Shown: positions 1 to 9,524 of the stretch, piece by piece | Numbering within the stretch: the stretch's first letter is position 1 | Layout of the letters: each line of letters starts with the position of its first letter | Source of the DNA: Streptomyces sp. NBC_01216 | GTDB lineage: Bacteria > Actinomycetota > Actinomycetes > Streptomycetales > Streptomycetaceae | NCBI RefSeq assembly: GCF_035994945.1 | Contig: NZ_CP108677.1 | Location: forward strand, 6,510,001 to 6,574,000 | Length of the DNA stretch: 64,000 nucleotides | Direction of reading: 5' to 3' | The notes under the pieces: generated by a model | Databases searched by the model: none | Seen by the model: the letters and a program-made list of their open reading frames with translations, nothing else | What the model was told of the DNA's origin: nothing | Translations under genes and position numbers: made by a program

Positions 1-158
1 CGCGGCAACCGGTCGAACAGGCGCAGGTCGAACTCATTCTCCAGCGTCCGCACGTGGGCGGTGACGGTGGACTGGACGCGGCGCAGACGCTCTGCGGCAG
101 CGGTCAGGTTCTCGGTCCGGGCCACAGTGGCGCAAGTGCGCAGCAGCCGGGTGTCCAC
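1..158 (-). CDS. LysR-family transcriptional regulator, N-terminal part (3' end outside window)
   Basis: Only the first 52 codons are in the window. They read as the winged helix-turn-helix of a LysR regulator: VDTRLLRTCATVARTENL, then AAAERLRRVQSTVTAHV and a linker helix LENEFDLRLFDR. GTG at 158 is chosen because a GGGGGCGG ribosome-binding site sits just upstream and the reading begins directly at helix 1; the nearer ATGs are out of frame. The gene is divergent from the PhzF-like gene at 255, the classic LysR arrangement, and the gap holds two inverted LysR-type boxes, so it probably regulates itself and that gene. The effector domain is not visible, so the ligand cannot be guessed. Confidence 0.8.
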   Translation of the reverse strand, partial: MDTRLLRTCATVARTENLTAAAERLRRVQSTVTAHVRTLENEFDLRLFDRLP

Positions 159-179
159 CCGCCCCCGACGATAGCCATC

Positions 180-232
180 GGCATCGCTACAAACGATGAG
201 TCCCATCGGTACTCATCGTTTGTAGCGATGCC
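180..232. promoter_or_regulatory. Large LysR-type dyad operator
   Basis: A perfect inverted repeat with 22-bp arms (180-201 and 211-232) around a 9-bp spacer. Each arm contains a LysR box of T-N11-A form that is itself an imperfect palindrome: ATCGCTACAAACGAT (183-197) and ATCGTTTGTAGCGAT (215-229). It sits between the divergent LysR and PhzF-like genes. The geometry fits a recognition site plus activation site bound by a LysR tetramer; this role is inferred from position and symmetry. Confidence 0.7.
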
Positions 233-254
233 TGCGGGGTGCGACGGTAGGGGC

Positions 255-1127
255 ATGACCTTGAGGACGCGCCCGGAAATCCTGCGTTACACCGCTTTCA
301 CCACGGACCCCGCCGGCGGCAATCCGGCCGGCGTCGTGCTCGACGCGGCCGCCCTGGACGACGCCGCCATGCTTGCCACCTCGGCCGAGATCGGCTACTC
401 GGAGACCGCGTTCGTCACCGCCGCGGACCGTGCCGCGCGCCGGTTCCGGCTGCGCTACTTCAGCCCGCTCGCCGAGGTCGCCTTCTGCGGCCACGCGACC
501 GTCGCGACCGCGGTGGCCCTGGCCGAACGGATCGGCCCCGGTCCGCTCGTCTTCGACACGCCGGTGGGCGAGATCGCCCTGGACACCTCGGCAGGGCCCG
601 AAGGCTCCGTGACGGCGACGCTCACCAGCGTCCCCACCCGCTCCCGACCGGCGACCGACAAGGAGATGGACGCCTCCCTCGCGGCCTTGCGCTGGTCCCC
701 CGCAGACCTCGACCCCACACTTCCCCCGCACGTCGCCTTCGGCGGGAACGAGCACCTCGTCCTGGCCGTGGCCACCCGCGAGCGACTCGCGGCCCTCGAC
801 TACGACTTCGACTCCCTGGCCGAGGTGATGCATCGTCACGGCTGGACCACGCTCCAGCTGATCTGGCGTGAGGCCCCGGACCTCTTCCACGCCCGCGACC
901 CCTTCCCGATCGGCGGTGTCGTCGAGGATCCGGCCACCGGTGCCGCGGCCGCCGCACTCGGCGGCTACCTGCGCACCCTCGGCGCCCTCCCGTCCTCCGG
1001 TGCCCTCACCATCCGTCAGGGGGAGGATCTGGGCCGACCGAGCCTGCTCCGGGTCGAGGCGTCCACCACCGACCCGCGCGCCCGGGTGAGCGGGCAGGCG
1101 GTGGCGATCACGGACGCACGGTACTGA
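255..1127 (+). CDS. PhzF-family isomerase/epimerase-like protein
   Basis: A 290-residue protein of the PhzF fold (two DAP-epimerase-like halves). Visible signatures are GNPAGVV near the N-terminus, SETAFV containing the conserved catalytic glutamate, FCGHATVATA, and DPATGAAAAALGGYL with the conserved aspartate in the second half. PhzF itself isomerises trans-2,3-dihydro-3-hydroxyanthranilate in phenazine biosynthesis, but no other phenazine gene is present, so the substrate here is unknown; most relatives are orphan enzymes. ATG 255 follows GGTAGGGG, and the in-frame extension upstream runs through the operator and does not look coding. Probable target of the divergent LysR regulator. Confidence 0.85.
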   Translation: MTLRTRPEILRYTAFTTDPAGGNPAGVVLDAAALDDAAMLATSAEIGYSETAFVTAADRAARRFRLRYFSPLAEVAFCGHATVATAVALAERIGPGPLVFDTPVGEIALDTSAGPEGSVTATLTSVPTRSRPATDKEMDASLAALRWSPADLDPTLPPHVAFGGNEHLVLAVATRERLAALDYDFDSLAEVMHRHGWTTLQLIWREAPDLFHARDPFPIGGVVEDPATGAAAAALGGYLRTLGALPSSGALTIRQGEDLGRPSLLRVEASTTDPRARVSGQAVAITDARY

Positions 1128-1479
1128 GGCGCAGCGCCCGTACCAACGCCGCGGTCACCGGATGCGGGGCCGCGTTCCGTGGGCGAGCCGCCGGGGCGGC
1201 GCCTACGCCGCGACTGCGGCGGTCGTGTGTGGGGTGGCGGCGGTGCCCGCTGACGGTTCCCGGCGGGCGGTCAGGCCGGATCCGTGGGCGGCGGTCACGG
1301 CTGCTCGACTTCCGTCGGCGTGGAGCGCGGGCGGTGCCACGCGTGCGCGCAGGTGCCCTCGCAGTGCGTCCGTCTCCCGCGGGTGTCCGCCACGGCGAAC
1401 ACCGAGACGAGGACGCGGAACGTGGTCACATGTTCGTCGGTGGGCAGACGTGCGAAGCCGTAACGGCGGGTTCCTGCAG
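1128..1479. other. Intergenic stretch without a recognisable gene
   Basis: About 350 bases after the PhzF-like stop. Several reading frames are open but their translations are Arg/Gly/Pro-rich and resemble no family. It leads into a degraded DUF5958-like gene and is probably gene debris. No clear hairpin terminator was seen. Confidence 0.5.
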
Positions 1480-1700
1480 ATCATCACCGCGGGATTGGTG
1501 GTGGGTTTCGTCCCGGACCTCGTCCCGCCCGCGCGGCCGTCCGGGGCGGTGATGTGCGCCTGCATCGCGTAGCCGCCGACCTGCAGCAACACCTTCCGCC
1601 GGTCCTCCGGGGACGGACCGGAGAACCAGGCCGCCCCCGTCGTCCGAGGTCCGGAGCTCCTGGGCGATCTCGTTGACGACATGCCCGGTCCGGGAAGTTC
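1480..1700 (-). pseudogene. Frameshifted remnant of a DUF5958-like gene
   Basis: Two minus-strand frames together resemble the start of DUF5958 proteins common in Streptomyces. VVNEIAQELRTSDDG reads in one frame (about 1680-1636). A different frame then continues with GAAWFSGPSPEDRRKVLLQV, GGYAMQAHITAPDGRAG and GTKPTTNPAVMI (about 1640-1480), matching the family pattern of NELAQG..., a WF motif, an IQARATAEDGP-like segment and a RPTHTPAVLI-like segment. The C-terminal half is missing. The function of the family is unknown. The assignment rests on remembered family patterns and should be tested by profile search. Confidence 0.5.
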
Positions 1701-1968
1701 TGTCCACAGTGCCCCTCACGGTCGCGTCTTGATCACATCCGTGCCGGGGTGGAGACCGTATCTCGTGCGTGGAGCCTGCGAGTTCGGCCCACCGGGTCCC
1801 CGCACCGCGCGGTGGACTCCCCGGGGCATGAGGTGTCCTGCCCCGACGTGGCCGTACGTCGGGCACAGGGCGCCTGTTCGGACCGGTCGGGGGCGCCGAC
1901 GTTCGTGGCGAACCGGTACGACAGCCGGAGATCCTGTGACCGTGTCCTGTCATCCTCGTTGACTGGGC
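1701..1968. other. Intergenic stretch between two gene remnants
   Basis: About 270 bases between the DUF5958-like remnant and the transposase stub. No frame gives a recognisable product and no intact terminal inverted repeat of an insertion sequence is evident. Likely residue of the rearrangement that brought in the transposase fragment. Confidence 0.4.
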
Positions 1969-2103
1969 ATGATGACGGGTGTGACGGCTGAGCAGCTGGC
2001 CGGAAGAGACGCGGAGCTGTCCGAGCTGGCCGGTTCGTTGGGGCGGTTGTCCAACCGGCCCGAGCCGCGGGTGGTGTTCACGCAGTATGTCGAGGGGCTG
2101 TGA
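1969..2103 (+). pseudogene. Truncated transposase N-terminus (IS701-type)
   Basis: A 44-codon reading begins MMTGVTAEQLAGRDAELS and ends FTQYVEGL, then stops at TGA 2101. This resembles the extreme N-terminus of the IS701-family transposases abundant in Streptomyces, where a similar segment precedes the LL...RKN...LAE stretch and the DDE domain. Everything after the first ~40 residues is gone, and the next gene's end follows within 50 bases. It is therefore a deletion scar and cannot encode an active transposase. The family name comes from pattern memory, not alignment. Confidence 0.5.
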
Positions 2104-2148
2104 TGCACCGCGCCGGCAGGCGCCCCCTTCGGCGCGGGCGTGCGGGCG

Positions 2149-2838
2149 TCAGGGGGCGCAGGCGGTGCGTTCCTCGACCGTCATCGCGCGGGAGCGGGCG
2201 ATGAGCGAGTCGTTCTTCCCTGTGGGCGCGCTGAAGGTGCTGTTCTTGATGATGACGTGCCGGTATCTCTTCTTGGTGCCGCTCCTGATCTTGGTGTCCG
2301 ACGTGAAGTCGAGCCGCAGATCCCCGGTGGCGGTTCCCATCTCCGCGGCCCTGCTGAACCAGCCGACGTTGCAGGCCGGAACCGGCAGGCTGTTCGTCTG
2401 CGAGACGGTGCTCGACCGTGTCCACGTCCTGGTGTACTTGGCGGTCACCGCGACCTCGGCCGCGCCCCAGACGGCCGACTTCACCGAGGTGCTCACCTCG
2501 AAGCTGTCCGAGCTCGTGACCGTGTCCGACCAGGCCAGTGTGTGAGTGACCGTCGTGGACGCGTAGTTGAGGACGCGGTCACCCACCGGGTGTTCCGGCC
2601 CGGGTGCGGCCTGGTACGCGGTCGGGGCGTAGCGCATCTTGCAGTCGATGTCTTCCCAGGGGATCGCCGGTCCGATCTCGTGCGCGTCGTAACATATCTG
2701 CAGGGCCTTCGCTGCCAGCGGGTCACCGGCATCCAGCGTCAGGGTACGGTTCTGTGCCGCTGCGGCCGGTGACACGGTCGGCCCGAGCATCCCCACCACG
2801 ACCCCCGCCAGGATCGATGCTTTTCGAATGGTGTGCAT
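2149..2838 (-). CDS. Secreted beta-strand-rich protein, possibly aerolysin-like
   Basis: A 229-residue protein starting at ATG 2838 behind AAAGGA. Residues 1-28 form a Sec signal peptide (MHTIRKASILAGVVVGMLGP, then a PAAAA cleavage region). The mature part contains a long stretch of alternating polar and apolar Ser/Thr residues (THTLAWSDTVTSSDSFEVST, then SVKSAVWGAAEVAVTAKYTR), then a PACNVGWF motif and a C-terminal TACAP. This amphipathic pattern resembles the membrane-inserting hairpin of aerolysin/ETX-MTX2 pore-formers, but I do not recognise the family with certainty. Four cysteines could form two disulfides. Divergent from the GlxA-type regulator with a 139-bp gap. A secreted structural or binding protein is the alternative. 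Confidence 0.6.
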   Translation of the reverse strand: MHTIRKASILAGVVVGMLGPTVSPAAAAQNRTLTLDAGDPLAAKALQICYDAHEIGPAIPWEDIDCKMRYAPTAYQAAPGPEHPVGDRVLNYASTTVTHTLAWSDTVTSSDSFEVSTSVKSAVWGAAEVAVTAKYTRTWTRSSTVSQTNSLPVPACNVGWFSRAAEMGTATGDLRLDFTSDTKIRSGTKKRYRHVIIKNSTFSAPTGKNDSLIARSRAMTVEERTACAP

Positions 2839-2977
2839 GCGCGCGTAATTCCTTTCCGGATCGAGCAGTTGAAGAGGCAGTCCGGGCGTCGTACGCACCC
2901 ACGGTGGCGGCGACGCGCCGACTCGACGATCATTCTGGAGCCCCGTCACCCCTGAACGTGAGCGCGAGAACAGGCAC

Positions 2978-4084
2978 ATGCCGCAAGAATCCTTCCAAGG
3001 TGCCGCGGGGCGCCGCCCGCACCGCGTGGCGGTCCTCGTGGACGAGAACACCAATCCGTTCGAACTGGGCTGCGCCACCGAACTCTTCGGTCTGCCGCGT
3101 CCCGAACTCGGTCGTGAACTCTATGAGTTCGCGCTCTGCACGCCAGGCGACCGCACGGTCATGCGCGGCCGCTTCTTCACTCTCACCGAGACGGCCGGCC
3201 TGGAAGCGGCCGAGGCCGCCGACACCCTGGTCGTCCCTAGCCGACCGGACGTCGCCCGCCCCCGCCACCCCGCCGTACTGGACGCCATACGCCGCGCCCA
3301 CGCCCGCGGCGCCCGGCTGGTCTCCTTCTGTACCGGCGCGTTCGCCCTGGCCGAGGCAGGCGTACTCGACGGGCGCCGGGCTACGACGCACTGGCAGTGC
3401 GTGGAACTCCTGCGTTCCCACTATCCCGCCGTCCGCGTCGAACCCGACGTCCTCTTCGTCGACGACGGCAGCGTCCTCACCTCCGCGGGCAGCGCCGCCG
3501 CGCTCGACCTCGGCCTGCACATCATCCGCCGTGACCACGGCGCGGAGACCGCCAACACCATCAGCCGTCGACTCGTCTTCCCCGCCAACCGCGACGGCGG
3601 GCAGAAGCAGTTCATCGAGCGCCCCATGCCCGACCTGCCCGACGAATCCCTGGCCCCCCTGCTGGCCTGGGCGCAGGAGCGGCTGGACGCCCCGCTCACC
3701 GTCGCGGACCTCGCGGCCGAGGCGGCCGTCAGCACCACCACCCTGCACCGGCGCTTCCGTACCCAGCTGGGCACCACACCGCTCGCGTGGCTGACCGCGC
3801 AGCGCGTCACCCTCGCCCGCCGCCTCCTCGAACGGGGGGACACCCGCATCGACGCCGTCGCCCGTCACAGCGGACTGGGCACCCCCGCCAACCTCCGCAC
3901 CCTGTTACGTCGAGAGACGGGACTCACCCCCTCTGCCTACCGGCAGCGCTTCGGCCCGGAGACCCACTTCACGACCGGCCCCGCACCCGCCACCTTCCGC
4001 GACGGCATCGCCGCCCCCGCCCCGCGGGCCACGGAGTCGCAGCCCGCACCCGCCCGGTCGCGCCCCACCGAATCGCGGGAATGA
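2978..4084 (+). CDS. GlxA/FtrA-type AraC-family transcriptional regulator (DJ-1/PfpI domain), TTA codon
   Basis: A 368-residue regulator. Residues ~15-190 form a DJ-1/PfpI amidotransferase-like sensor domain (RVAVLVDENTNPFELGCATE, with the nucleophile elbow VSFCTGAFALAEAG) and residues ~225-325 carry two AraC helix-turn-helix motifs (LTVADLAAEAAVSTTTLHRR, and FGPET after the second). Starts at ATG 2978. Codon 310 (3905-3907) is TTA, the rarest Streptomyces codon, read only by the bldA tRNA, so full-length protein may appear only late in development. Relatives regulate amino-acid, aldehyde or secondary-metabolic genes. The divergent secreted protein at 2838 is the nearest candidate target. Confidence 0.85.
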   Translation: MPQESFQGAAGRRPHRVAVLVDENTNPFELGCATELFGLPRPELGRELYEFALCTPGDRTVMRGRFFTLTETAGLEAAEAADTLVVPSRPDVARPRHPAVLDAIRRAHARGARLVSFCTGAFALAEAGVLDGRRATTHWQCVELLRSHYPAVRVEPDVLFVDDGSVLTSAGSAAALDLGLHIIRRDHGAETANTISRRLVFPANRDGGQKQFIERPMPDLPDESLAPLLAWAQERLDAPLTVADLAAEAAVSTTTLHRRFRTQLGTTPLAWLTAQRVTLARRLLERGDTRIDAVARHSGLGTPANLRTLLRRETGLTPSAYRQRFGPETHFTTGPAPATFRDGIAAPAPRATESQPAPARSRPTESRE

Positions 4085-4432
4085 GGAGCCGTCCTCGCGC
4101 TCGCCGCTGCCGCGCCGCGGCTCACAGGTTCCTCCGGTGGCCTACGTCGCCTCTGTGCCGACCGTCCTCGTCCTCGGCGGCGGCGACGCCTACGGGGGCT
4201 CACGCCGGTCTGTCGGCCGCGCCGGATGAAGACGTACCAGCCGAACGGCGGCTGAGCGACGACCGGGAGGGCCATATAGGGAAGCGGTCCGCCGGGCCGG
4301 CCGCCTGCTTCCGGTGCTGACCGGCGTCGCCCGTGGGCCCGGCCGGCTCCCGTGCGGGGCACGAGCGCCGGCCGGACCGTGGGTGGGGCGTGTCCTCGTC
4401 AGGTGGTCAGGTGCCTTCTGTGGGACACCCCG
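4085..4432. other. Intergenic stretch between convergent genes
   Basis: About 350 bases between the AraC-type regulator and the end of the protease gene. One minus-strand frame has a short hydrophobic run (PYMALPVVAQPPFGWYVFI at about 4222-4300) that could be a membrane-protein remnant, but it has no start, RBS or family match. No strong terminator hairpin was identified. Confidence 0.4.
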
Positions 4433-7400
4433 TCACAGACGCTGCCAGAGCGCGGGTACGTTCGGCGGGTCCCAGCCCGGATAGGCCGTGTGGCCCTGGA
4501 TGCACCGGTAGCGGACGCCCTCGTACGTCACCACGTCCCCGGCCGCGTAGGTGGCGCCGAGCCGCCAGGTGGTCTCACCGCCGCCGCCGGACACGGTCAG
4601 CGTGTAGGTGCTGGTGTGGGTGACCTCGCCCGCGCCGGACACCGTCAGGGTGTAGGTGCCGCCGACGGTGCCCGCCGCGACCTGCACGGTGGCCGTCGAG
4701 GACTGGCCGGAGGTCACTGAGGAGGGGGCGAACGACACGGTCACGCCGGACGGTGCGCCCGAGGCGGAAAGTCGCACGTTCTGCGGGTCGCCACTGGTGG
4801 TGGCGGTGGTCACGCCGACCGTGGCGGAGGAACCGGGCGTCACCGTGCCGGCCGAGGGGGAGACGGCGATCGAGAAGTCGTTCACCGGGGCCGGTGTCCC
4901 GCCGACGGCCGTCTTCCAGATGGTGTAGGCGATGCCGTCCGCGCTGCGGTTCAGCGCGGTGGCGTTGATGTTGTTCGTGGTGTCGCACGCGGAGTGGTAG
5001 CAGGGGTCGTAGGAACGGCCCGCGGTGCCGCCCCACTTGGCGGCCTCCGAGGAGGACTTCACCGCCGAGGCGCCGGTGGCGTAGCCGGACGTGGGGACGC
5101 CGACCCGCTGGAAGGAGTAGTCGTCCGAGCGGCCCCGTCCTTCGACGTTCTCCTGCGGGGCGAGTCCCAGCGAGTCCCAGTACGCCTTCATCGGTGCCGA
5201 GGCCGCCGAGTTCAGGTTGTTGATGAAGTAGCCGCCGTTGGTCGAGGCGACCATGTCGAAGTTGTAGTAGGCCCTGATCCGGGCGCGCTCGGTGCCGGAG
5301 AGTGTCCTGGCGTAGAAGTCGGATCCGTTCAGGCCCTGTTCCTCGTCGGTCCACCAGGCGAAGCGGACCCGGTTCTTCATGTTGGGGTCGGTCCGGGCCA
5401 GTGTCAGGGCTGTCTCGAGGAGCGCGGCGGAGCCGGAGCCGTTGTCGTTGATGCCGGGGCCCGCGGACACTCCGTCCAGGTGGGCGCCGAACATGTAGAC
5501 GCCCGCGGCGTCGCCCTTCGGCCATTCGGCGATGAGGTTGTTACCGGCCCCCGCGGAGCAGCCCGAGGCGCAGGACTGTTCGGTGACGGTGTACCCGGCC
5601 GCCTGGAGTTTGCCCTTGACGTACGCGAGGGAGTCCCGGTAACCGGCCCCGGTGGAGCGGCGGTTACCGCCGTTCCGTGCGGCGATGGAGTACAGCTGGG
5701 ACAGATGTGACTGCACGGCGGTCACGTCGACGTCCGGCGGAGTGGAAGGGTCGCCGCCCCCGCCGACGCGCAGGGTGTACTGCGCGGTGTGGGTCGTGCC
5801 GTCGCCGCGGCCCGTGACGGTGAGCGTGTAGGTGCCGGTGTCCGTACCGGCGGACGTCGAGACGGTCATGGTGGAGCTGCTGCCGGACGTGACCGTGGAC
5901 GGGCTGAAGGAGACGTCCACGCCCGAGGGCGCGCCGGAGGCGGTGAGCGAGACCTGCTGGGCGCTGCCGGACGAGGTGCTGGTGTCGACGGTGGCGCGAA
6001 CGGTCGAGCCGGGCCGGGCGTCGCCCGAGCTGGGGTTGAGGGCCAGCGAGAAGTCGTTCTGCTCCGCGGAGCAGGCCGGGTCGCCGGCCTGTGCGGGAAC
6101 GGTGATCGCGTCCCAGGCGGCCTTCGTCCTGTCGAAGAGACGGCAGCTCGCGTCCAGGTTCTTCGCGGTGGTCAGGGTGGCCGTCCGGTAGCGCTTGTAG
6201 GTCATGCCGCTGGTCTTGAGCAGCATCGCGCCGTAGAAGATCCGACCGGCGTCCCGGATGCCGACTCCGGTGACACCGGAGCCGTTGCAGGTGGAGGAGG
6301 AGGGCTTCCCGCCCCCGGGGCTGGAGCCCTCCGCCAGCAGGTAGAACCAGTGGTTGAGCGGACCGGCCGCGGCGTGTTCCTCGGTGTTGGGGATCGAGGA
6401 GGAGTAGCAGGCGGGGTCGCCGAGCGCGCCGGGGTCGTACATGTTGCGAATCGGGCCGCGCCCCTGCAGGTCGATCTCCTCGCCGACCGTGTAGTCGGGG
6501 GTGTCGTAGGGTGCGGGCTGGTCGGCGTACGCCTCGGTGAGAGCGCCCATGATGTCGCCCGTGGCCTCGCCCAGGCCGCTCTCGTGGTTGGCCCCGCCGG
6601 GGGTGTTGGAGTCCAGGCCGTGGCCGAACTCGTGGCCGATCACGTCCATGCCCGCGATCCACTTGCCCGCGCTGTTGTGGCCGATGGTGACGGTGGATCC
6701 GTCCCAGTAGGCGTTGAGCTGGTTGAGGCCCACGCGCACCGGCCAGCTGCCGCCGTTGCCGTTGTGGCCGTTGCGGCCGAGCCAGTTCCTGAGCATGTCC
6801 GACTGTTTCTGGGCCGCGAACATGGCGTCGACGCAGCCGGTCTCCCGGCTGGAGGCGTTGCCCGTGCCCCAGTCGTCCGTGGGCTTGGTGAACAGCCCGC
6901 CGCTGTAGTCCGAGCACTGCAGGCCGGGGCGGGTGGTGTCGCGCAGGACGTACTGGCTGCCCGAGCGGGAGGTGTCGATGGTGAGCGGGTCGGGGCCGTT
7001 CCACTCGCTGTGGCCGGTGCCCGCGTGGACGTCGTCGTAGCTCCCGGCGACCTTGCCGGTGCGGGCGTCGACGAAGACGTGCAGCCTGCTGGGCACGTCG
7101 GCGGCCGTACGCCCTGTCACCACGGTCTCCCAGGCGAGCACGGCGCGGTCGTTCTCGACCCGGACCACGAGGCGCGGGGTGTCGGTGCTCGTCGTCCGGG
7201 CCAGTCGGCCGCGGCTTGTCTCGGCGGCCCGGGAGGCCGGAATCCTCGCCCGGGTGGGAACGGAGATCGTGGCCCGGGTGGCGGACTGGACCGAGCGGAC
7301 TCTGCCGTCGTCGTCGGAGAGGACCACCGCGTCACCGCCCACGACGGGCAGGCCCTTGTAGGTCCGCTCGTAGGCGACCGCGTACAGGCCGTCGGTCCAG

Positions 7401-7624
7401 GGGATGACCTGGCGTCGGTCGTACTGCTCGTGGGGCCCCTTGGCGAGTGAGTCGACGCCGCTGCGCGCGGCCTGGTCGGCGGCGGCCACCGCCTTCGCGA
7501 CCGGGCTCGGACTCGGTGCCGTGGGGGGTGCGGTGGCCGGCGCGGCCGTGGCGACGGACGCCGGCACCACGACCCCGAGGGTCACGGCCAGGGATACCCC
7601 GGCCACCGCCATCTTTCTCAGCAT
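4433..7624 (-). CDS. Secreted M4 metalloprotease fused to an M28 aminopeptidase, with PKD-like linkers and a C-terminal carbohydrate-binding module
   Basis: A 1063-residue preproprotein. In order: Sec signal (to ~30), FTP/PepSY propeptide (~50-200), M4 thermolysin domain with zinc motif HEFGH at ~331-335 and the third-ligand segment [11 protein letters not shown], an Ig/PKD-like linker (~545-640), an M28 zinc aminopeptidase domain (GAHLDG at ~711, NDNGSG at ~725, TDEEQG at ~760, as in Streptomyces griseus aminopeptidase), a second near-identical linker (~920-1005), and a CBM5/12-like chitin-binding tail ([21 protein letters not shown]). The endo- and exo-peptidase in one chain should degrade proteins to amino acids at a chitin or cell surface. 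ATG 7624 is preferred over the adjacent ATG 7627 because AAGGAG then has better spacing. The XRE gene lies upstream on the same strand. Confidence 0.88.
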   Translation of the reverse strand: MLRKMAVAGVSLAVTLGVVVPASVATAAPATAPPTAPSPSPVAKAVAAADQAARSGVDSLAKGPHEQYDRRQVIPWTDGLYAVAYERTYKGLPVVGGDAVVLSDDDGRVRSVQSATRATISVPTRARIPASRAAETSRGRLARTTSTDTPRLVVRVENDRAVLAWETVVTGRTAADVPSRLHVFVDARTGKVAGSYDDVHAGTGHSEWNGPDPLTIDTSRSGSQYVLRDTTRPGLQCSDYSGGLFTKPTDDWGTGNASSRETGCVDAMFAAQKQSDMLRNWLGRNGHNGNGGSWPVRVGLNQLNAYWDGSTVTIGHNSAGKWIAGMDVIGHEFGHGLDSNTPGGANHESGLGEATGDIMGALTEAYADQPAPYDTPDYTVGEEIDLQGRGPIRNMYDPGALGDPACYSSSIPNTEEHAAAGPLNHWFYLLAEGSSPGGGKPSSSTCNGSGVTGVGIRDAGRIFYGAMLLKTSGMTYKRYRTATLTTAKNLDASCRLFDRTKAAWDAITVPAQAGDPACSAEQNDFSLALNPSSGDARPGSTVRATVDTSTSSGSAQQVSLTASGAPSGVDVSFSPSTVTSGSSSTMTVSTSAGTDTGTYTLTVTGRGDGTTHTAQYTLRVGGGGDPSTPPDVDVTAVQSHLSQLYSIAARNGGNRRSTGAGYRDSLAYVKGKLQAAGYTVTEQSCASGCSAGAGNNLIAEWPKGDAAGVYMFGAHLDGVSAGPGINDNGSGSAALLETALTLARTDPNMKNRVRFAWWTDEEQGLNGSDFYARTLSGTERARIRAYYNFDMVASTNGGYFINNLNSAASAPMKAYWDSLGLAPQENVEGRGRSDDYSFQRVGVPTSGYATGASAVKSSSEAAKWGGTAGRSYDPCYHSACDTTNNINATALNRSADGIAYTIWKTAVGGTPAPVNDFSIAVSPSAGTVTPGSSATVGVTTATTSGDPQNVRLSASGAPSGVTVSFAPSSVTSGQSSTATVQVAAGTVGGTYTLTVSGAGEVTHTSTYTLTVSGGGGETTWRLGATYAAGDVVTYEGVRYRCIQGHTAYPGWDPPNVPALWQRL

Positions 7625-7775
7625 CATGGCTCCTTGTGAGAGGTGATGAAGCCACCCGGTGATGGTCATGGATATGACAAGTCCACCCAGGGGCGGGCGG
7701 GCCGGGTTCGCCCCCCGCCCGTGGGCACGTCGTGTCGCCGGGCTGGCCGAACCCTCACACTCGGCGGCCCTCGGG

Positions 7776-9242
7776 TCAACGCATCCGCAGGCGCTGTGCC
7801 GTGCTGTCAAAATCCGGCAAGCCGACCGCGGCGCCGAGGTCGCCCGTGTCGAGCAACCGCTCCCGGTACTGGCGGACTTCGGGTGTGGTGCCCCAGTCGG
7901 AGAGGAGCCTGCCGTGCAGCCCGCCCAGCTCGGCGCTCACCAGCAGCTCACGAGACCGCGTCGCCTCCGCGAGCACCGGGGACGCCAGGGCCACGGCGGC
8001 GCCCGGATCGCCCGCGCACGCCCAGCAGTCGGCCAGGCGCAGAGTGAGCAGCAGGTGTGTGTCGCGCATCACGGCCGGCAGTCGCGCGCGGGACCGCGCG
8101 ATGGCGGTGGCCGCTCGCCGCGCCGTCGCGCGGTCGCCGGTCACCGCGGCGAGGTCCCGCAGCGCGCCGCCGACCGCCGACTCCAGCCGCATCTCGCCCT
8201 CGGCGCCGGCCAGCCAGGGTGCCTCCAGGTGGTCCCGCGGGCGCAGGCGGACGAACGCGCGCCGGGCCAGGGTGATGTGGCGACGGCACTCGGCGGCGTC
8301 GTGGCCGAGGGCGTGGCCCCGTGCCTGGTAGAGGTGGGACAGGGTCGTGACCCAGTGCCGTCCGGAGTCCACGGCGCCGATCGCCCTGGCGTATCCGAGC
8401 GTCGCGGCGGCATCCTCGTCGAGCCGCACCAGCGCGCAGGTGTCGCTCAGGAGTGTGGCGCGCGCCGGAGCGTCGTCGACGGCGTCCGCCCACCGCAGGC
8501 CGTGACCGAACCAGGCCATGCCGATGCTGCTCTGGCCGCGCCGCATCCGCAGGCGCCCGGCCACCTGGGCGTACTGGGCGGCGATGCGCAGGTGCCCGTA
8601 GGGCGTACGGCCGGTGGCGTCGACCGCCTCGGCCCATCGCATCACGGCCCGCAGCAGCCGCTCCGCGGTGACCACGCCGTCCATGGTGGCACGGTGCAGC
8701 GCCCCACGGATCACGCAGGCCAACGCGGCCGTGAGCACGTGCAGCAGATCCGCCTCCATGCCCGTCAGTCCGGCGAACGGGCGGTGCGCGGAAGTCAGTT
8801 CATCGAGCAGCGCCGATGCCACCGCCCGGTCGGGTACGGCGCAGCCGGCGGCGCCGTGCAGCGGGCACGCGAGCCCTTCGGTCGGCAGGGCGCACGGCCA
8901 CGGCACGTGATCCCAGGTGTCCCGGTCGCCGGTGTCGGCACCGGGCGGTGCGGCGAACAGTCCCGGGGTGGTGGGGAGGTGCCGGGGTCCCGGGGGCGCC
9001 TCGCGCGGGGCCGCGGTGATCGCCGCCAGTTCGCCCCCGGTCTCCAGGACGGTGTCGAGCCGGCGCACCAGCCCCGCCGGCGGCTCGCGCAGTCCCGCTT
9101 CGAGGCGGCTGATCTGGCTGTGGTGGTAGCCCACCGTCCGGCCGAGCTGCTGCTGGGTGACGCCGGCGTTCCTGCGCCAGGATCGCAGCCGGCGCCCGAA
9201 CTCCGCCCAGGACTCATCGGTTCGTGCTGAGGCGACAGCCAT
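7776..9242 (-). CDS. XRE-family helix-turn-helix regulator with long C-terminal sensor region
   Basis: A 488-residue protein. Residues ~12-65 are a Cro/C1-type helix-turn-helix ([20 protein letters not shown], then [16 protein letters not shown]). The remaining ~400 residues are alpha-helical, Ala/Arg/Leu-rich and TPR-like, as in large Streptomyces XRE regulators that respond to unknown signals or peptides. ATG 9242 follows GGAGGGA. It lies 151 bp upstream of the M4-M28 protease on the same strand with no obvious terminator between them, so it may control or be co-transcribed with the protease; this is inference only. Confidence 0.8.
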   Translation of the reverse strand: MAVASARTDESWAEFGRRLRSWRRNAGVTQQQLGRTVGYHHSQISRLEAGLREPPAGLVRRLDTVLETGGELAAITAAPREAPPGPRHLPTTPGLFAAPPGADTGDRDTWDHVPWPCALPTEGLACPLHGAAGCAVPDRAVASALLDELTSAHRPFAGLTGMEADLLHVLTAALACVIRGALHRATMDGVVTAERLLRAVMRWAEAVDATGRTPYGHLRIAAQYAQVAGRLRMRRGQSSIGMAWFGHGLRWADAVDDAPARATLLSDTCALVRLDEDAAATLGYARAIGAVDSGRHWVTTLSHLYQARGHALGHDAAECRRHITLARRAFVRLRPRDHLEAPWLAGAEGEMRLESAVGGALRDLAAVTGDRATARRAATAIARSRARLPAVMRDTHLLLTLRLADCWACAGDPGAAVALASPVLAEATRSRELLVSAELGGLHGRLLSDWGTTPEVRQYRERLLDTGDLGAAVGLPDFDSTAQRLRMR

Positions 9243-9524
9243 GTTCCCTCCCGGCGGAGGCCCCCGCCTCCGGCAGACGTTCCACCCGGACTTCGCACTG
9301 ACGAGCTACGAGTTGATGTCCAGCACAGGACAGGCGCCGGGGCACGTCAATCGGATCGGCCAAAGACGAGACAGCTTGGTCTGTACCAAATCGGGTCGGG
9401 GTGCGACGAAACCGTCGCGCCCCCACGACAGCCGCACCGGCCGGGCCGACGCGCCGCGGCGCGCGACTTCCCGGCGCCCCTGCGGGGCACGCCGAGCGGG
9501 GCTCCTCCCCTTTACCGTGTTTCG

